Origin: Chrysaora quinquecirrha
Taxonomy: Eukaryota > Cnidaria > Scyphozoa > Semaeostomeae > Pelagiidae
Assembly: GCA_014526335.1 (NCBI GenBank)
Contig: JACTAT010000108.1
Span: forward strand, 424,290 to 488,289
DNA length: 64,000 nt
Direction: 5' to 3'
Each line of letters opens with the position of its first letter. The first letter of the stretch is position 1. The notes beneath the pieces are model-generated. The model was not told where the DNA came from, searched no databases, and saw only the letters and a program-made list of their open reading frames with translations. Both the position numbers and the translations under genes were made by a program. This document shows positions 45,182 to 56,966 of the stretch, in pieces.

Positions 45182-46250
45182 TCAGAAAATAATTGTTGCT
45201 GTTGTTAATGGCAGCGACTTGCTCTCTCGAACCATCCACTGTGAAGATAGATTCACTACATATTGTAAATCCCTTGTTTCTCTGCCATTCCTTACTTTGT
45301 GAATTTCCCACACCTCTATAGTCAATGGTTCATCATTATCTAAAAAATTGCTGTCATTCAAATAAGTCATAATTATATCACCATAATGCAGTGACTACGA
45401 GAGGCCACATGGAAACTGCCTTGCTTGTGAGAGGGATTCTTTGCTTCGTTTAGGTGTATGAGCAGTTTGGCCTCCTTGAGTAACTACAAACCTTGCTCCT
45501 TACAGCGATGTGGCATCTTTGAGTAGATCAACATTTGGATGACCTCTGCTAAACAAAATTGTCTTCCTTTTATTTGTCCACCCATCTGTTAGCTGTTCAA
45601 TGATATTCCCATTTTTCTCCTTCACTTATACATATAAGATTTCACAAGGTGGCTGTAGATGAAATATACAACATGCTGCTGCGATCTGCGAATTTTTCTA
45701 CGGTCCAACCCATTCTAATTGGCTTATCCGGATTTTATGTTTTATTCTTTAGTGCATTGAAAGTGCTTGAATGTCAATATTTAATGACCTTCTTTATTTG
45801 TGGTTGAGATTTCAGACCATCTTTGTTCCATGTCCAGTATATCTGGCTGTAAATTAGCAACCCTATATGCCATTTCATGGCAAAAAACCCTTTTAAAAGG
45901 ACATGGCCTTGTTCATTACTTTGAAGATGACCTATTTCATTTTGAAATTCTTGGTCATTTCTTGCATGCTCGGTACTTGCTTCCTAGCAAGTATCAAAAA
46001 TTCATCATCAAGAACAACTTTGAGAATGGTAGCAGGTGTTGTGTCATGGGGGAAAACCTGGGATAGCTGCCCCAAAGTGTTACTAAGTGTTACTATAGCC
46101 CTCCTGGCCATTCAAATTTGCTGTTCGTTTGACCAGTGTCAGCCACCTCGCAAATCATCGTCATTTTCAAATGGGTCATTTAGCTCATTTTCCCAATCAT
46201 CATCACCCTCATTGAAATGATTTCCACAGTATTCCCACTCACTAGAAAAG
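45182..46250 (-). pseudogene. Second piggyBac-like transposase remnant
   Basis: It reads leftwards. An acidic start (EYCGNHFNEGDDDWENELND, about 46230) is followed by FFAMKWHIGLLIYSQIYW (about 45880), homologous to the WFMCVFIAVKWHLRLL block of the 28.8-30.6 kb element. Next is NPDKPIRMGWTVEKFADR (about 45715), matching its NPDKPI-x-MGWTV. After that come GNIIEQLTDGWTNKRKTILF and YLNDSNFLDNDEPLTIEVWE, matching the TYWNDNN block. Stops and frame changes are frequent. No flanking repeat arrays are seen, so it belongs to the same superfamily but perhaps a different subfamily. It ends at 45182 without the Cys-rich finger. Confidence 0.55.
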
Positions 46251-48138
46251 GTTACTATTCTAAAGTGGTCATGTCTGTTACTGTAGGCCAAGTTGCTGGC
46301 GTTGACATATTTTACTTTATGTAGTGTCAGACAATTAATTTCAATTGCTAAAATTTATAAGCATTCTTTGCAAGTTCCCCTTTCAATCCAATACCCTGAA
46401 ATATATTTACTAAAAACAGAACGACCCAAGAGATTGGTTCCAAAATCAAGCAGCTCTCCTTACCACTTCTAAACAAGATTGCATAATGTTTGGATAAGTT
46501 CAGATTCAAAATAAGCATCCCGAATTACCCCTTTCTGCTAGCCTGCGTCCAGACTCAAACTGATCAAATCAGTAGAGTCTGCGCAACTACGTCCAAAAGC
46601 TTGTTCTGCTGACTCAGCAATCTCGTTTTCATTTTAAACCGCGCGCGTTGCTCCGATGGAAGTCCATGCGGCGAACGCTCCGCTCGGCCTGTTCATTTCC
46701 TTGTGGCGTGGCTTAGATTTTCTTTGAAGCTTGGTGTCCTGCTAGATACTTGTGAGAAATAATAAAGTAAGTCATGTAAATGCGTTATTTGTTTCACTGA
46801 GTTCACAAAAAAACCGTCTTGGGACTTTAATTTAGTAGATGGAAAGGGGGACTTCGATGTCAGGAAAGCTTTACAGCGCCTGAACTTCCTTGTCGAAACA
46901 CGGCCTACTACCGACGAGAAGTCCTACGTTTGGTGGTTTCCTCATAGAAATTTTTCTGATTCTGAAAGAGATATATAAGGAATGCCAGCAGCTTTGTCAA
47001 TTGAAAGAAAAGCCTGACAAAAAATTTTTAATGACTTATCAACATTTCTTGTTCATAATGAGTTGACCCATTGAAAAACTAAACAGAATTTGATAAGTTT
47101 AAAAGTACAAATAACTTTTTATAGAAACAGGGTGATATTAAATTAAAGAATTGTTGTCTCATGGCCCAGTATCTACCTTTGCCAATTTTGAAATGCAAAG
47201 CATGGAAATTGCAAAAAGTACTATGCGAGTTGCTGTTAAAATTATGCTTGGGAGCTTTCAAAGCTTGATTTATGTCCATTTGTTTATATCAACTAGCATG
47301 TACTATCATGTTATGCATTTTCCGTGTTTTGTTTGATACTTACGTAAGCAGTACAAAACTAGCCTGGATGTGATCTAGATTTACTAAGGTCACAGCTCGG
47401 TTTTGTTTGCTAACATTTACAGATTTTCTTGGTCTAAAAGAAACAACAGTCCAAACCAAGACCTAGGCTACTTTTTATAATGAGCAAGGCTATAGGTATA
47501 AAATTTTCTGAAATTTAATGTTAAAAGCCTGGTAATGTACCTACATAATTAAGATTTATTTTTAAAATAATGTAAACTGTTAGTTAATTTAAGTAGATAT
47601 ATTAAGTAGATTATCCTTAGATATATTCTAAGTGCTCTTGTCAGTATATGCAATGCATTCTAGAGGTAGGTACCTAGAGAGTTTATTTACAGTACTTTAA
47701 AAATATCATTATTGTTGTAACTAGTTTCAGCTTGTAACAATTATATAATATTTAAAATTGCAAATGCTAGTTAAGGTGTCTGAGTCATGCTACCTTACCA
47801 ACACTTCTAGTGTAAAATATATCAACATCTTGGTGAGGGTTGTGAAAAAAATAATCCCGTCCATTATACAATTTAGTGGGCTCATCTGAAAGTTTTGGAT
47901 ATATGCAACTGAGTTGGTTGGCAAGCAGGCTTGATTCGCTCACTGCTTTTAAACAAGAATTAATTTGGTTCTGTAGGTTGTGGGGATGAAATTCTCAGGG
48001 GCTATAATTATGAACTATTGTACACTATTGGAAACCCCATGTACTGCTGCCTTCATGTTCTTACCTTAAAGTTCTTGAAATATTTCAAATAGATCCTAAA
48101 TACATTTTGAAGGATTTGAAATGGTTTTCAATTACATG

Positions 48139-49269
48139 CAGTAGCGTAGCCAAGGGGGGGCAAGGGGGGGCGACCGCCCCCCCAATCGATGAAAAGATGG
48201 TGTTTCAGAAAAGTCCATTTCTGCAGTAAAATCAGTGGGGGGGGGGTAAGAGAAATTCTAACGACCGTTGGGCAATAAATATTTTCAATGTCGAAAAAGA
48301 GTAGCTAGAGATATCATCCCACCTCACCTGCTCGGTTCCAGGAAAGTGTTCTACTACTATTATTATGTGGCAATTAATGCCACGTGTTTATTATTGTTCA
48401 ACCCACACGCCCCTCTTGTTGCAATAGGTCTCGATGTGTGAAGGGTTCTTAAAGTACCGATCTTTCTTGTGTTTTTACAATCCCGTCGGACAGATATAAT
48501 GTTTATTCAAAAGACCTCCCTTGCGTATTGTTGCTGTAGTGAAAAGTCTCAAGGTCAATCTCTTTTCTCTCCTTGTTGAAATCGGTTGAAATAAAACAAA
48601 ATAGAACGAAAAGGCAAAAACACGAGAAAATTAGTAGAATAAGCGAAAGATCAGACAACACAAGGCATGTTTCTAGTAGATAAACGTAGAATGAAAATTT
48701 TCATCGTTTATAATAAGTATTCTTGGCTGGAATGTTCTACATCAACAAGAAAGCAAGTGTTTCCAACAAACAGGTGAGGTGAGATGTCTTCGGATATCCA
48801 GTATGTTACATCCAGTATGTATGCCAGGCAAGCAAAAAATCATGCAATCTATGCAATTCTAGAGGTTAAAAAAATGAATTTTTTCCCCGGGGGAGCATAC
48901 CCCCGGACCCCCTAGTCTTGTGTGTCTCTGATTAATTAGTTTGAGATATTTCCATGTTTTCATACTAAAAAAGCTTCGTAACAAATTTTGTGTTTGCATG
49001 ATCTAAGAACAATTTTTCCCTGGCATAGCAATAGACGCTGCACGAAGATTGAAGGTCTGTTGTCATGAAATTATTGTGAAAAGCAAGAATTATCCGGTAT
49101 TTTTCTCCGTTTCAAAGCCTGCCAAGGGTCGTTATAGGGTCGTTTATCAAGGGTCGTTTTACGACTTTTAGAAGGGCAAGGTATCAAAAATTTTTCCGGG
49201 GGCAAGCCCCGGACCCCATAATTTTTCTTCTTTTGCCCCCCCAAAGCCAAGACCCTGGCTACGCCACTG
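48139..49269. mobile_element. Nested hAT-type non-autonomous element
   Basis: The ends are CAGTAGCGTAGCC (48139) and GGCTACGCCACTG (to 49269), inverted with one mismatch. The octamer ATTACATG flanks both sides exactly (48131-48138 and 49270-49277). The subterminal G/C tracts (GGGGGGG/CCCCCCC near both ends) mirror each other. CAGTGGCGTAGCC-type ends with 8-bp duplications are typical of hAT elements. The 1131-bp interior has no transposase frame. It inserted into the 46.5-49.9 kb element after that one was in place. Confidence 0.88.
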
Positions 49270-49731
49270 ATTACATGCTGGTGAACATACATAGTTCTGC
49301 TGAAAAGCTGACCCCAGTAAGAAAGTTTCTGACAAGTCAATCCAGAATCAAATAGGAGATTCAAAAATATAGATTCTTCATTGAACGTTTCGATCTTATG
49401 ATCTTCTTCAGCAACAACAGTTTTGTTGTCCTCAGATCAATCAATGTGCAACGAAATTCTATTCAGTTGTTCTTAGATCTATTGCAAATTTCCAATGATT
49501 TAAAAAACGTGTTATTCTTTTCCATTATCTGCTGATGTGAATAAAACCAATTCCATTTCTTATGTGGTGCAAACTTTGAGAAAACCGATCTTCATCCCAA
49601 ACAATATTTCTCGCAGCTGAAACTCTTGAATTCGCCATTTTGAACTAACTCACCCAATCCACAAGATTACGCGAACACAACGAAATCTCATGCGGCCGCT
49701 CAAAGAAGAAAACAATAGCACGCTGGGATTG

Positions 49732-49777
49732 ACCAATCAAATCGCCTGCCAAAAAATTGGCAGGCGATTTGATTGGT
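49732..49777. repeat. Perfect 19-bp hairpin
   Basis: ACCAATCAAATCGCCTGCC (49732-49750) and its exact reverse complement (49759-49777) are separated by AAAAAATT. It lies near the right inverted repeat of the 46.5-49.9 kb element. It is not followed by a T tract that would suggest a terminator role. Confidence 0.9.
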
Positions 49778-50481
49778 TTAGTAGACAAAAGAAAACAAAA
49801 GAGAATTGAAGAAGTCATGAAACGAAAAAGAGGCCAGAACAAGCTTTTGGACGCAGTTGCGCAGACTCTACTGATTTGATCAGTTTGAGTCTGGGCGCAG
49901 GCTACTTTCTGCCAAATTTCAGCGAAATAGCACAACTTTCCTTTTTCACTCAATTTTTACTCTTGTGGAATGAAGTGGGACACAAACATAGAAAGGGTAT
50001 GTCATTTGGAATCTGTCAACATCAAAACTAAATGCCAATTTTTTGTTCACTTGGACGCTCAAGTTAACTCACTTGATCACACTGCTGTATCAATAAAGCT
50101 TGGTGTTCAAAACATAATATCAATCCATCAACACCTTTCTGATTTGTGCATTGCAATCAACATTAGGGTATAAATTCTGCCTTAGTAAATTGTATTTTTC
50201 TGTTTTGGATGTATACTCTAAGGAACATCAGATGAGAGAAAAACAATTCAAGTAGTTTACCAAAGATGTTTCTGCCACTTCTTGCATGTCTTACCCATGT
50301 TAAGATAATGTCTTACCCATGCAAACTTTTCATCCTGTTACATGAAAAACAGCTGAAAATTTCAAGGGTGTTGAGAAACAATATATTTGCAGAAAAAATG
50401 CAGAATTACTATTACCGTTACTTCTAGCTATACCCCTGCCTTGATCCAAGGGGAAAAATATGAGGAAAAGGGCAAATACCT

Positions 50482-51252
50482 AATTCATTCAATTCAATTC
50501 AATTTTATTTGCAGAAAAACATCATTACAACTACAATATTATCAATATAAAAAGGATGTAAATCTGCACGGCCCAAGAAAAGCAGAGCTTATCTAGCTTG
50601 GACCGCTTAAAATAAAGTATAATAAAAAAAAATAGATATATATGATGAAATGTAGAAAGTATATGTAAAAAATTAGAACAATACTGTATGTTTTTTTTTT
50701 AAGAAGCTTATCATTAAAGATTACACAACTAACATAACTAGAAGGTTACAAAATGTACAATAATATAAATGAAACAACTAATACTAACTGTCATTTTTTT
50801 CCTTGTCAGACTGCATATGTTTTTGTATATACATGTATATCTCAATATATGTATATCAGTACTTAGCTATTAGAGCTTGTTTTATTTGCTTACTGAAAGC
50901 TTTATGGTTAGAAATCAATTTCACTGGCTCTGGGAGCTTGTTCCAAAGCCGGGCTCCTAAATTTTTTATCGTTCTATTATCCAAGTCCTTGTTAAATCTA
51001 TAGACTTTGTACTCACTTTTTTGTCTGGTTGGGTAGTTATGGAACTTTTCGTTTGCTAAAAAGTAATTTTGAAACACTTCTGGAAGCGATTTTTGGTTAA
51101 GATGCACGTTATGTAAAAATTTTAAGATTTTAAGTTCATACAAGTCTTCCAATTTTAATGTCTTATTTTCTTTATGAAGTTTATTAGTTTAATACATATG
51201 ATCTTTGAAATTCAAAATTTTAAGTGTTCTATTTTGAAGTACTTGCAACTCT
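50482..51252 (-). mobile_element. Split LINE, 3' part (ORF2 C-terminus and tail)
   Basis: The minus strand carries ELQVLQNRTLKILNFKDHM (about 51250-51190), then after one stop EDLYELKILKFLHNVHLNQK (from 51152) and NLGARLWNKLPEPVKLI, ending at 50856. This is the usual C-terminus of CR1/L2-like ORF2. An untranslated stretch follows, ending in a repeated AATTG tail (plus-strand ATTCAATTCAATTCAATT at about 50486-50504). The 5' portion is at 56967-57480, on the other side of the Kolobok insertion. Removing the insertion and one TTAA joins ASSKQI to KELQVLQ in frame. Confidence 0.8.
50662..50725. repeat. 63-bp segment shared with 57283-57345
   Basis: This stretch in the LINE 3' untranslated part (TATGTAAAAAATTAGAA... 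to ...CATTAAAGATTACA) is nearly identical to 57283-57345. The differences are one C/G and the length of a T run. Both lie in the same orientation. At 57283 the segment interrupts the RT reading frame. Confidence 0.85.
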
Positions 51253-51450
51253 TTAAAGTGCCTCTTCACTAATTTTTTTCTTTGAGTTTATTAATAGAAT
51301 TCGATTCGCTGATGTCAGAAATGAAAAAATTATTTTAATCAGAGGTGTGGTTCATTAGTTATGACGCACGAAAGTTGCGGAAATTCGCCGATTACGTAAT
51401 CTTTTATGATTCAGTACCGCGCAGAACTGGGGATTGGGCAGAGTCGTGTT

Positions 51451-51458
51451 TGACGTCA
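51451..51458. promoter_or_regulatory. CRE-type palindrome upstream of Kolobok transposase
   Basis: TGACGTCA lies 78 bp before the transposase start codon and 194 bp inside the left end. The perfect 8-bp CREB/ATF consensus, placed where a promoter is expected, makes it a good candidate element. There is no direct evidence of binding. Confidence 0.4.
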
Positions 51459-51535
51459 TAGTAGGGACCCATAAATTCATTCATAAGTTTGCAGTAGTAA
51501 ACACTACAGACACTTTGGTGAAACAAACTGGAAAA

Positions 51536-54500
51536 ATGCCTTTTCGATGTGTTTTGCCGACTTGTGGTAATACTCCTGACAAAGAAAAGTGTATAGCGCT
51601 TCACAAGATTCCTTTTTTCAATGATGATCGTCCAGAGGCGAAGAGAAGAAGAAAGAAATGGGTAGATTTTATAAATTCAAAGCGAGCAGACAAGTGGGAA
51701 CTAAATAAAAACACAACTGTTTGCTCTGTACATTTCACCCGCGATAGTTTCATCCGTAAAATCATGGTGCCAGGATCAACCCCAAGACTGATTGTTGATG
51801 ATATTGGTGTAGTTCCTTACCCTACGATACTGGAATCAAAAAAAGACGAGAGCGAGATGTCTGCTCGAACAAGAAGAAAGGTAAGAGGGCCTAAGTTGCT
51901 CACATGGGAACTTTATCTTTCTAAGAATCTCAGTTCAATTAAAAGTATCGTGTTAAAAAATGTATGATTCAAAGTCATGTTAATCCATCAATTTTTTTAA
52001 ACAAAAAATATTTTTCCAGATTATCAAAGACTTAAACAAATCTACTGCCTCATCAACCCCTCTTTCACTGGTCTCAGTCCCAAGCACTTCTGGGGAGCCT
52101 CATGAACACCAGTTAGAGTCAACCGATCAAGCAACAGCAGCTGAAAGTAATTCTACCATAGCCCTTGGGGCCCCAAGTGAGAAAACTGATGAGGTATGTC
52201 AGAATGAATGCAGTATTTTTACTCTATTTCATTATGTTCAGTTATAGATACATAGTGTAATCTATATTTATTTAGGCTACAAGAGAAACTTTCTAAGTAC
52301 AGTTGCATCTTTTTTTTGAAGTCTCAAGATGCCAATATTGAGTATACAGAAGCAGAGTCCAGCATTTCAAGTCAAAAATCATTGAGAATGTCAAAGAACA
52401 AAGTTATATCTTTAAGACTTTTGCTTCAAAAACAAAAGTTAAGGAATCAGAAACTGCAGAGTAAGTAATTTGCTTCCTTCAAGTATGTCAATTGAGAAAC
52501 TATATATAAAAAATTACAGAAGAATAAAAAAAATATTAATATGAATTACAAAAATTTCTATCAACAGAAAAATTGAACAAGCTTAAAAGACTTAAGTCTC
52601 CTAAAAAAGTCAGTGCTGGTGATGAAACTAGTGTTCAGGACATGTCCAGCGAAAATTCATCTGAGGATGATTGTGAAGATTTTCTTTATGAAGAGGATCA
52701 GTTTGATGTTGAAGATGAGGAAATGCCATTGTATGAACCATCAGGGGAATCAGAGAGTAGTGATACAGACAGTGATGCTGAGGAGCCAGATGTGTGAGTA
52801 TTGCATCTTTCAGATTTCATCATCTTTGCAGCTCATTAAGAAAAAAACCTGATCCAACTTAAATGTTATTCATACTTTCTTTGCAGGATTGTTGCAAATA
52901 ACGGAGACTTACGTAGACAACCAAAATTCATTGTTTTCCTAAGTCAGATTATGTTATTGTTCAAGTTCTGCCATTTCTGCAAGACTGAGAATCCCAGTAT
53001 TGAAGCAAGAAAATGTGGAATGATGCTTTCCGTGAGAAGTTTTTGTATAAACCCCAAATGCAGAAAAGAATATGGTTGGAAGAGTCAACCTTTAATGACA
53101 GGAACAAAAATACCAGCAGGCAACTTTCTTCTTAGTATGTCTACCTTGTTGGCTGGGGGATCAATATCCAAAGTTATCCAGATTTTCAACCACATGAACC
53201 TTGGTTCAATAACTCTGTCAACATTTTTAAACATCAAAGGGTGAATTTTTTCTTCCTAAACCAATTTATTTTGTATCATACTTCTGATCTTGCTTGTCTT
53301 CGTCAATGCATTAATAATATGAATGAGTTTAGATCACAAATTGCTATGCCTTTGCTTTTTAGACCAAACTTTTCCCAGCAATTTATATTCACTGGAGAAA
53401 TTATCAGCGTAATTTAATTGAAAACCTCAAGCATGATGATAAAGAAACCGTTCTTGCTGGCGACGCACGGCATGATAGCATGGGGCATAGTGCTAAATAT
53501 TGTGCTTACTCCGTATACTCATGTTCTGATTCATCAGTTGTCCATTTCAATCTTGTACAGGTAATTTTCAAGTTCCATAAATCCCTTTTTTTAAATGCAG
53601 ATACATCACATTCTTTTGTAATTTGTAATTACCAATCACTGAACAATTCTTTGCATGTTTGATCTTGTAGAAAAATCAAGCTGGTAGTAGCAGTGCTATG
53701 GAGTTGTATGCATTCAAAAAATGTTTCGAATTTCTAGTAAATAATGGTATATCAATATCAAAGTTGGTAACTGATCGACATACTGGTATCTCAAAATTCC
53801 TGACTGATAACCATCCAGACATAAAGCATCACTTTGATCTTTGGCATATTGCAAAAAGTAAGTTTAAATCTATTCCTTTGGTGCAACAGATCATGGTTGA
53901 ATACAATAACATGATAGCAAAAAATTAATTGTTGAATTCACCAGGTTCTTGTTTTTTTTGTAGAAATAAATAAAGTTATGACAAAACTTGGTAAAGAGAA
54001 AGGGCTTGAAATATTGAATGACTGGATTAAATCTTGCAAAAACCATTTATATTGGAGTGCTACATCCACATTTGATGAGAACGGCAAAGTTATTCTTGCA
54101 AAGTTTAAAACTTTTTCAGTCACATTGTCAACAAACATGAAAATCTTGATGATCCTCTGTTCAATAAATGCCCTCATGGACCAAATATTGCTCCAAGAAA
54201 ATGGCTGCTAAAAGGTTTGCAATCAGATTGAAAACATGTAGATGCTGCTGTAATATTTTGTATTCAGATTTTAAGCTCAGGTAAGCATTTGTCTCTACTT
54301 TTTGAACAAATAGTTGACGCAATTTCCAAAATTTAATTCCAGATTCTATTCCATATGAAAAACTAAAAAAAGAATTGACAAAAAAGCCATTACTCAATGC
54401 CATCAAAAAAGTTTCTAACAATGCACAGACTAGCTGTTTGGAGGGCTTTCACTCTGTTATCAATCAATTTGCTCCAAAAATGATATGCTATTCTTATGTT

Positions 54501-55359
54501 GGAATGTTTTGCAGGTGAGAAAGGAAACTATAGTCTTAATTTTTATTCTTACTCTTCAGTTGCATGATAGTATTTCTGACGTTGTGTTTCAGTGATAACT
54601 TTACCTCGCAAATATGTTTTAGAACTGCACTAGCTGCAATACATTTCAACTACAACATTCACCGAGAGGCTGTAAAAGGAAAGGATGGAAAAGATAGAAT
54701 TAAGGTTGTGTACCCAAAGTTTAAGAATGGAGAGGCAACTGTTAGAAGCATATCTGTTCCCCCAAACTTTGGTAAGCATTCTACTGGTCCGACTTTTAAT
54801 TCATAATGCGTAAAATTTGTTACCTGGTGTTTTATTTCACATCATTAGTAAATTGTGTCACACATCTCAATAGATATCTTCCTATTCTTCTTCAGAATAT
54901 ATTGATGAATTCTATAAAACACTATTGGATGCTTTGAAGTCACCTGGTAAATTGCAAACTGCTGTCTCAGAGTTGAAAATAATGACTCCATCTTTTATGG
55001 ATACAATGCTGGAGAAACAGCCAAGAGAAAGTGCAGTTGAAAAATGGACAGCTCGCAAATCATTAGTTGCTGTGGATGTGCAACCAACAATGCAAGGTAC
55101 TTAATTTTTTCAGCCATTAATTCTCTGTAGTTTCCCAAACCAAGAATAACTGATCAGCAAAATGCAGAGAAGCTTCCAACTGGCTCTTCCTCTACTTTTT
55201 AGTCCACTTATAACTCTTTGCACTTTGTTTCTTGTAGTTGATCCAGTAGAAGAAGCTCCGTTAGCAGGGAAACCAAGAGCAAAGCCAGTCTGTTCAACAT
55301 GTCATAAGCCTATGAAAGGACACAAAAATGTCAAAGAATGTCCAAAAAATAAGAAGTGA
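51536..55359 (+). CDS. Kolobok transposase, THAP domain plus DDE core, 12 exons
   Basis: Exons: 51536-51880, 52020-52193, 52322-52460, 52568-52793, 52887-53240, 53363-53560, 53671-53857, 53964-54214, 54343-54514, 54623-54771, 54896-55096, 55238-55359. All have AG acceptors and GT donors. Exon 1 is a THAP DNA-binding domain: MPFRCVLPTCGN, a conserved Trp, then CSVHF (C-x4-C...C-x2-H). Exons 2-4 form an acidic linker. Core residues are GDARHDSMGHSAKY (Asp), LVTDRHTGISK (Asp), HFDLWHIAK and CLEGFHSVINQF (Glu). The C-terminus has a zinc knuckle, CSTCHKPMKGHKNVKEC. Frame is lost only at the exon 5/6 junction (G run, 53239-53241) and in exon 8 (A run near 54133). Two added bases make 2520 nt, about 839 residues, a normal Kolobok size. 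Confidence 0.82.
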
Positions 55360-55605
55360 TTAAATCTTCAAAGTAGGATAATGGAAACATGATGATAATT
55401 AATATTCGATTACTCCAAAATATAAATTTTGTACATAAGGCCACTATGGAAAAAATAATACCCACTAAAAAATCCCAGCCTAGATCCGTTTACTTGCTGT
55501 CAATTTCCGAGGCTTGACTAGTCTGTTATGTTTCAAATTGGCCTTTTTATGACAGAAATTTGTACATGAATATAAATGTGACATTCAATGCTTACTTACG
55601 TTTCC

Positions 55606-56657
55606 CTAATCAGAGTCTGGATCTTCTGCAAAGCCTCTTCCCTGCCCAGCCGTGACTGGGAATGCCTGTCTGATTGCATTATAAGCACAGGCTGGCAAAG
55701 GGATTCGTCTGTTTCTGCCAAGAAAGCCATGAATCAGACGTGTAAAGTCTCTGTATGAGATGCTTCGTAGAAACCTAAAAATGTATTATGTGTTCAATGA
55801 CTTGTTAATTAAAAGCAATGTAATAATAGGGAATATTAACTAAATACACAGCTGCAGAATGAATTTTGCAGATGTAATGGTATTCTATTATTGTGCACTC
55901 ACTGATTTTCACACCCAGTGCGTGTATATCTCCTCCCTCCTCTAGTCTTATACTTGTCTGCAGACAGACGAAGAACATATCTGTTCAAACAAACTGGTGC
56001 AAATCCAGGATGCTCAGTAACACAGGAAACATTGCCAACTGCCTCTACAACTTCATCATCTTCAAGAGCAGCCATACAGCCATCTATTTCCTTGCAACAA
56101 AGACATTCTTTTGCATTTTGCAAGTGTTGTGTTGAGCAATTCCCACATTCGCACCTGTTTGAAAAAGTAGAAATTTAAAATAGGTTTTCATTTTGTATAA
56201 ACAATAATGCTTTTAAAATTCTATTACGAATAAATTTCTGAACAAAGTGAAAATTTCTTGTAGTAAATTGTGTCATATGAATCAATGAATGATATTGCGC
56301 TTTCATCCCGGCGGTTTCCGGAGTCAGCTGCACGCCCTCACTTTATGTACTTTTTTGATGAATCACTTACCAGGATATCAATGGATCAATGCCTTCAAGC
56401 CGTCTTGTCAGTCTTCTCTCTTCTTCTTCTCTTTCTTCTCTTTCTCTTTCATACTCAGCAGTGAACGATTCATCTGCTAAAGGGTCAAATTGATGTGGTC
56501 CTTCATCATCATCGAATTTGTCGCCATTGGAATTAGGCCTATCACTAGCAGCTGCTTGACTTCCACCATTTTCTTCCACTTCCACCGCAGAAAAATCGTC
56601 AGATTGATACAATTCATGATCAGAAACACTGGAGATGCTACTATCCGTTGAAGACAT
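55606..56657 (-). CDS. P2X7 'ballast'-like zinc-domain protein, 3 exons, 235 codons
   Basis: Exons: 56657-56371, 56154-55903, 55774-55606. They have GTAAGT and GTGAGT donors and CAG/TAG acceptors, all in phase, 708 nt in total with a TAG stop. Residues 1-95 are acidic and low-complexity (EYEREREEREEEERR near the end). The rest is a Cys-rich domain: WCECGNCS, CLCCKEIDGCM, CVTEHPGFAPVCLNRYVLRL, YRDFTRLIHGFLG, and RIPLPACAYNAIRQAFP. This is the pattern of the zinc-binding cytoplasmic 'ballast' of P2X7 receptors and of many proteins auto-named 'P2X purinoceptor 7-like'. No P2X channel or membrane segment is present. Its place inside the Kolobok ends suggests an accessory function for the transposon; none is shown. 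Confidence 0.75.
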
Positions 56658-56966
56658 TGTTGAAAACAGACGAAATAGTAACAATAAAGTAGTGATTTAG
56701 AGAGCTGCCACCAACCTTCAGAACTTGAAAAACACCAGAAAACACTAACTTCTGATGCCGAATCAAACGGGTCCCTAGTATGACGTAGAAATTGACTAGT
56801 TCCCAGATCCCCAAATGCCCGGTCCTGAATCAACGAGAGTCCAGTTCAAAACCCTGATAACTCAAAAACTATTTATCTGATAAAGGAAATTTTTTCAGAT
56901 TCGAATTCAGCGTACTCGATTCACTTTATGCAAATCATAAAAAATTTTGGTGCAGAGGCACTTTAA

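Larger units (their letters stand above)
46539..49904. mobile_element. DNA transposon with 70-bp inverted repeats and 8-bp duplication
   Basis: The left end (46539-46608, starting TAGCCTGCGTCCAGACTC) and the right end (49835-49904, read on the other strand) match over 70 bp with two mismatches. The flanks are CTTTCTGC at 46531-46538 and 49905-49912, an exact 8-bp target duplication. The 3366-bp interior has no recognisable transposase, so it is non-autonomous. About a third of it is a nested hAT-type element (48139-49269). Removing that leaves about 2.2 kb. The superfamily is undetermined; 8-bp duplications fit hAT or P, and the long inverted repeats recall Mutator-like elements. Confidence 0.88.
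51257..56962. mobile_element. Kolobok-type DNA transposon, nearly complete
   Basis: It is bounded by TTAA on both sides (51253-51256 and 56963-56966). The inverted ends are AGTGCCTCTTCACTAA on the left and, on the other strand, AGTGCCTCTGCACCAA on the right, followed by T-rich stretches. TTAA duplication together with a THAP-domain DDE transposase defines the Kolobok superfamily. It carries two convergent spliced genes: the transposase (plus, 51536-55359) and a ballast-domain protein (minus, 56657-55606), about 250 bp apart at their 3' ends. At 5706 bp it looks autonomous apart from two one-base defects in the transposase. It inserted into a LINE ORF2. Confidence 0.85.
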
